Shown: piece after piece, positions 33,053 to 37,275 of the stretch
Numbering within the stretch: the stretch's first letter is position 1
Layout: each line of letters starts with the position of its first letter
Source: Verrucomicrobiaceae bacterium
GTDB taxonomy: Bacteria > Verrucomicrobiota > Verrucomicrobiia > Verrucomicrobiales > Akkermansiaceae
DNA length: 37,275 nt
Reading direction: 5' to 3'
Assembly (NCBI GenBank): GCA_027487435.1
Contig: JAIYDP010000284.1
Location: 1-37,275, forward strand
Made by a program: the position numbers and the translations under genes
Notes under the pieces: model-generated
The model's database searches: none
What the model saw: the letters and a program-made list of their open reading frames with translations, nothing else
Told to the model about the DNA's origin: nothing

Positions 33053-36000
33053 TTATTTTGCCTTCGCTCGTCGAGAACATTTGGGGCAGGCATCGCGGCT
33101 GAAGCAAACGCGATGGAAAAATCCCCTGCATGGTCATTCTTAACCCAAAAATTGAGGAGGGAGAAAATTGAATGTGAATGGCAGCTATTCAGGTCCAGCA
33201 TGTGGTTGAAGTACCCGCATTTGGAGCACTGAGTGGCTTTGTCAAGCTGGAACGCGTAGAATGGGCTTGGATCTCGACAAATCTCACAGAAAAAGCCTTT
33301 TCCTTTGCACACCTGAGAACGTCATGGAAGTAACGTTGAGGATACACTTCGCATTCCATTGTGATGTGCCTCTGGATGTTGACAACGAGCTTCTTCAGAA
33401 ACTGAGTCAAAGCCCCAGACGCAATTTGCTCCAGGTCTGTCAGCGAGTAGACGGTCGATCTCCACAACAAGTGAAATCTTGGCTTTGCAAGATTGAGTAA
33501 CATGTCCTTCTGGGGACATGTCTTGATAAAGGCTGTCATGTGCCGCAGCTGCAGTCGCATGTAGAATATAATCAAAAACTCTTTGCTCTCTTTGTGCTTC
33601 TCCTCGGAGATCGTCAGCAGCGGCTGATCCTTGATCGACTCCAGGAAAGCAAGAGCTGCTCGGCAGACTCGGTAGTACCGAATGTCGCAAACGGCAACCG
33701 CTCGTGCTGGAATAATGCTTCTGTCGTTGATGTGACATGATGTGCAGTGCCAGCTGCCCATGTAGTCGCACCATCTCGCATTGCCAAACACTCCGGCGTA
33801 AAGAGTCTTGCCACAAGTCGCGCAGGTCTGTCCTGATGACATCGTTGCGAAGGGCATGACGTCCAACGAGAGCTGTGAAGCATCCAAGGGCAGGCCAGCA
33901 TGACAAGACGAACGCAAGGCTGCCCTTGCGGCGAGCAGCCACAGCCTTGCGGTCGCTTCGTCATCGCAAACGAAGACGAGGGGGGAAGTTTCGAAGAGTT
34001 CTTGCGCTACACGAGGGATGGTGTGGACGGCAAAAGAGGAGGAGTTTCCGTTTGAAAGAAACACCCCCGTGATGTCTACGAGGCGGAGGTGCCTCGTGAC
34101 GACCTTCTCGTCGGTAAGCGGAGTGAATGAAATCGAATTTGCGTCCAGAATGGCCTGGCAGCGAGTGCGGCGCTTTCCCATCAGCACCGTTCCTTCAAAA
34201 AGCACATCATAGTTTCTTGCTGTCGACATAGAGGAGAATGAGATGGGCAGGTCAGCTCGAGGGTTATCAACTGGAACATCTGGACTTGCTGTCGACATCG
34301 AGTACTCAAGCTCGACGCTGTCAGCAGCTCGCCAGCCGGCGTCATGGTGCCTCGCAAATGCAACGGACAGACCGCTGCCGGAGAAGGCTTGGGTGCTTGG
34401 GGCGGACGTGATGCTTGAGGACTCGCTTCCTTCCGGTGCTTTCGAACCCAAACGGGGCTCATCAAACTGAAGGGAGGCGAGAAGATGCCCGGGCACTTTG
34501 TCGACGGCGAAACGGAAAGCTGTGGAAAACTTGATAAGGGAGGGTATCGAATCGGTCTGGAGCTGCTGGCAAACGAGTGCCTGGGACATGTCAAGGAACC
34601 CACCAAGCACTGCGGAAATAGTCCCCTTGTCGCCGACAACTTGACAGAACGGGGTCTCTTCGGAGTGATGGGGTAGGACTTCGGCTCCTTGAGGGTGAAC
34701 ACGAATAGTTAAATATGCGGGGGGGGTGCCGACTGCAGAAACATGCACGTCGCCAGTCCATGACGCGAAGACGAACGCTGAGGGCAAGGACAAAATGACA
34801 CGGGTAAGCTCGGGGTCGCCAACTCTGCGCAGATACTTGAGGAGCTCGGGGTCGAACTTAGCCTCCAGGGACGAGGTGATCACTTGCGGAGGCGGGGAGG
34901 GGTGAGATTCTTCTACTTGGAGTTGAGACTGATCGTTTGACCTCGTCGTGGTGAGGAAGTCGAACGAGATGATAGGAGGTGATTGCGTTGCTTTCAAGTC
35001 ACCTTCAGGTGTTGATGTGACATCGTGTTGGCTCAATGCACCCTCCTCTGATACCGTCGCCTCATCCTCTGTGATTGCAGGACAGTGAACTTCATTCGAG
35101 TCTGCTGCAGCGCCATCCGTCCATACAATTAGGCCGTCGCCGCCGAAGACCTCATCTACCTCATCGGGAATGCACTGAGGAAGTGGCACCACGCCGGCAA
35201 ACTCAACTCGACTTGCCGGCTCGACGACAAACCCCGAGACCTCCAACGCAAGACTCTCCCCCTCTCGTTCTTCAGGCTGTCCATTTGCATCACAATCGTC
35301 GACGCTACGTTGGTCATCAGCTTCAAAACTGACACTGTCCAAGAGCTCTGCAGAAGGCGCTGGTAGCCGCTCGTCGTCGAGACCCCATTCACCAATCGCT
35401 GCAATCGACTTTTTCTTTGATTTTTTTTTTCGTGGGACCTTCAACAGAATCTCAGTTGCCATAGGCTGCGCCCGAATATCCGTCCAGTCTACGCTATCAT
35501 GGTTTGATGCTGGAGCAGCAGGGGGAACGGCCTCATCCACTTGCTCGAGGGGGCGCTTCTCGAGCGCTTCCACAAGCGTGGGGAACGACACTAAAAATGT
35601 GAGGGTGCCTTTCGGGAAAAAAAAAAAACAGGTGGCTTCCTTCTGCTGGAGGCGAAACTCAACGGACGACAAGGTTGCAATTTGTGAGAGAAATGTCTGG
35701 CGCTTGTTGGCGTCATCGAGAAGTGCCCCAGTTCGGACTCTTTGAAATAAGATGAAGCGGTTATGAAAATTGCTACTTAATGGAGTCCATGAAGTCAGTC
35801 AGAGATGCGTGAAGACATTTCCGGTTCAAGCTCATTGCAATCCAACCGCGGGCCTTCAATCGAGGACTTTTCAATGCTGGGAGGGCTTTGCATGCAGCAA
35901 CGATTCGCCCTCCTGTTGATGCTTTGGGGGACGCTTGTACAGCTTCCCATAAGCTGTCCCCCGATTGAAAATCTGAGGTTTCAGCGTAAACCAGGCAACA

Positions 36001-36137
36001 TAACTCTCCAAGGCGTCCTCTAAGAGGGCCTCACACGCTTGCAAAAGCAAGCAGAGTGAAGGGGAAGAGTCATCAACAGATAGCTCCGACGACAATGCTT
36101 TCGCTGCACCTACGACAAGTCCAAAAGCATCTTCCAT
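33053..36137 (-). CDS. RUN-PH-Rubicon-homology adaptor (PLEKHM-like)
   Basis: Exons: 36005-36137, 35777-35972, 35630-35739, 33348-35590, 33215-33312, 33053-33125; 950 residues. The RUN domain spans residues 1 to about 150 (LCLLLQACEALLEDALENF; LKARGWIAMSLNRKCL). A long acidic linker carries a basic KKKSKKK patch and DSVDWTDI, a candidate LIR. A PH-like domain follows (LFEGTVLMGKRRTRCQAILD ... ARLWLLAARAAL). The Rubicon-homology zinc module has CATCGKTLYAG, WHCTSCHINDRSIIPARAV, ECEVCKGKGFFCEICR, CSKCGGFFHRVCF and CPKCSRR. PLEKHM/Rubicon proteins bind Rab7-type GTPases and Atg8 on late endosomes and autophagosomes; that role is inferred here. The intron at 35591-35629 is in frame and starts with a T12 run, so retention is possible. 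The 89-nt intron at 33126-33214 is the longest seen. Confidence 0.9.
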
Positions 36138-36144
36138 TTCATGA

Positions 36145-36154
36145 TTGCAAATTT
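36145..36154. promoter_or_regulatory. TTGCAAATTT element in a divergent promoter
   Basis: This 10-mer sits in the 37 bp between the PLEKHM-like and TPR start codons and matches the left ten bases of the palindrome at 12321-12334. A shared factor site is possible, but AT-rich spacers make chance recurrence likely. Confidence 0.3.
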
Positions 36155-36174
36155 AAAGACTAAATATTTGGAAA

Positions 36175-37275
36175 ATGAGAGCAGCCGTATTTCTCTTCCT
36201 CTTAGTCTGCTCTGTTTGGGGTGAGTGCCCTCAAAAGAGCCCGAATCTAGCAGGGTTATTCGAGTTTGACGCAGCTTATGAGCCAGACCGAAAGGGATCG
36301 AGCTCGCCTCCGCGAAGAGACTTGAAGATGCGGCAGATTGTTTCAGAATTGCGTCCACTGGCGCAAGCAATGGTGCAGTCAACTGGAAAATCAACTATGC
36401 AAAGTCACTTGAGCAGTTGAATCGACTGAATGACGCCCTCAATGTATGAGATGCCAGCTACCCCATCATTTCGCAGGAATGGCTGTCCATCATGAACACG
36501 AGCCCAAAAGCAATCCAGTTGGATGACTTTGCTCGCGTCGCGAGCACGCTACGAAGTTATGGGGCCAATCGTGAAGCCGCTTTCGCTTATTCAAAAGCAA
36601 TTGAGGTCTCCATGTGTCATCGCGTCTTTACGCGCCAGGTCTTTCCAAACGTACCCGCCCTGTTTGTCAACCTTGGAGTCTCTCTGGACGATACGGGCGA
36701 CTTTCAAGGGGCTGTGAAGGCTTACCAAGACGCGATCAGCTTAGACAGCAAATTTCGAGAAGCGTACCGAAACCTCGCCATGTCCTACCGAAGCCATGGC
36801 CAAATGTGCACCCGCTTGAAGTCCCACCTTACTGTTTGAAGTGAGCACGCCATGGACATCTGGTCAAAATACTTTGAAAAGAACGGTGAGAATTTCGACG
36901 CAGTGACTGAGTACGGACTGCTGTTGCTCGACGCTGGGCAGTCCAAGGCGGCTGAGCAAATATTTAACAAAGCTGTCGCTTTGGGTCCCACAGCGTACAC
37001 GTCGCACTACAACTTGGGCCTGGCACTGTTGAATCAAGGTCCACAAGTATGTAGCTTCCTTAACTCGTTCAGGAGCATTTGCAAGCGCAGAGAAGGCCAT
37101 GCGCCGAAGCATCGAACTTGAACCCAAGTTTGCCAGCGGCTACCATGGCATCGGCAACGTGTTTGAGCAGCAGGGGCTGCGGGAGGAGGCCTTGCAATGG
37201 TTTCTGCATGCAACCAAAATTGATCCCAAAATGTCCGACGCTTATTTCAACTTGGGCACCGTCCTTCAAATCATG
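36175..37275 (+). CDS. Secretory-pathway TPR protein (3' end beyond window)
   Basis: Exons: 36175-36352, 36379-36443, 36477-36605, 36639-36805, 36842-37038, 37073-37275 (continues); introns of 26-36 nt. It starts with a signal peptide (MRAAVFLFLLVCSVWGECPQ). At least four tetratricopeptide repeats follow: WKINYAKSLEQLNRLNDALN, ANREAAFAYSKAIEVFPN, VNLGVSLDDTGDFQGAVKAY, YGLLLLDAGQSKAAEQIFNK, YNLGLALLNQGAFASAEKAM, YHGIGNVFEQQGLREEALQW. Repeats of the YNLG.AL.NQG type are common in O-GlcNAc-transferase- and TMTC-like proteins. No catalytic domain is inside the window, so the class is open. It is divergent from the PLEKHM-like gene with 37 bp between starts. Confidence 0.85.

Overview
The window is nuclear DNA of a gene-dense unicellular eukaryote. 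Seventeen protein genes can be read, and nearly all are cut by very short spliceosomal introns. Where homology fixes both splice sites, introns are mostly 31-40 nt (about 26-50 nt overall, with a few longer ones). They are GT-AG with an occasional GC-AG, and most carry a branch-site-like CTGAC/CTAAC/CTCAT/TTGAC motif 6-16 nt before the AG. TAA, TAG and TGA all act as stops, so the genetic code looks standard. A homomeric multidomain acetyl-CoA carboxylase, PIG-U, MCM10, an NSE2 SP-RING, a RUN-PH-Rubicon protein, a myristoylated NACHT-WD40 protein and bestrophins fit a free-living or host-associated protist. I cannot assign the lineage; a SAR-type protist with tiny introns is a guess.

Layout. 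1-5694 (-): acetyl-CoA carboxylase, running off the left edge. 5695-6899: no coding gene recognised; holds four tandem copies of a box C/D snoRNA-like element (minus strand, about 200-bp period). 6900-8254 (-): PIG-U. 8290-11077 (+): large coiled-coil protein. 11139-12295 (-): DUF72/YecE protein with two PCNA-binding-like motifs in its tail. 12348-13283 (+): unrecognised protein. 13450-15692 (-): MCM10. 15738-17721 (+): secreted alpha-L-fucosidase with an apple-like insert. 17733-18451 (-): NSE2/MMS21 SUMO ligase. 18617-23793 (+): N-myristoylated coiled-coil/NACHT/WD40 protein. 23822-about 25895 (-): two PH domains plus an auxilin/PTEN-like pseudophosphatase. 26028-26450 (+): small unknown. 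26516-28501 (-): four-PDZ protein. 28708-29927 (+) and 30020-31133 (-): a tail-to-tail pair of bestrophin-like channels. 31185-32922 (-): secreted C45/acyltransferase-like hydrolase. 33053-36137 (-): RUN-PH-Rubicon (PLEKHM-like) adaptor. 36175 to the right edge (+): secretory TPR protein.

Genes alternate strands almost perfectly. Seven divergent pairs share 35-206 bp between start codons, and convergent pairs are separated by as little as 11 bp. Three genes with nuclear genome-maintenance features (DUF72-PIP, MCM10, NSE2) lie within about 7.5 kb, and the MCM10/fucosidase promoter holds an exact E2F-type site. The rest are membrane, lipid and trafficking functions with no evident shared pathway. 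Exon coordinates were derived by hand from frame, splice signals and family knowledge; where I could not settle a junction I say so.
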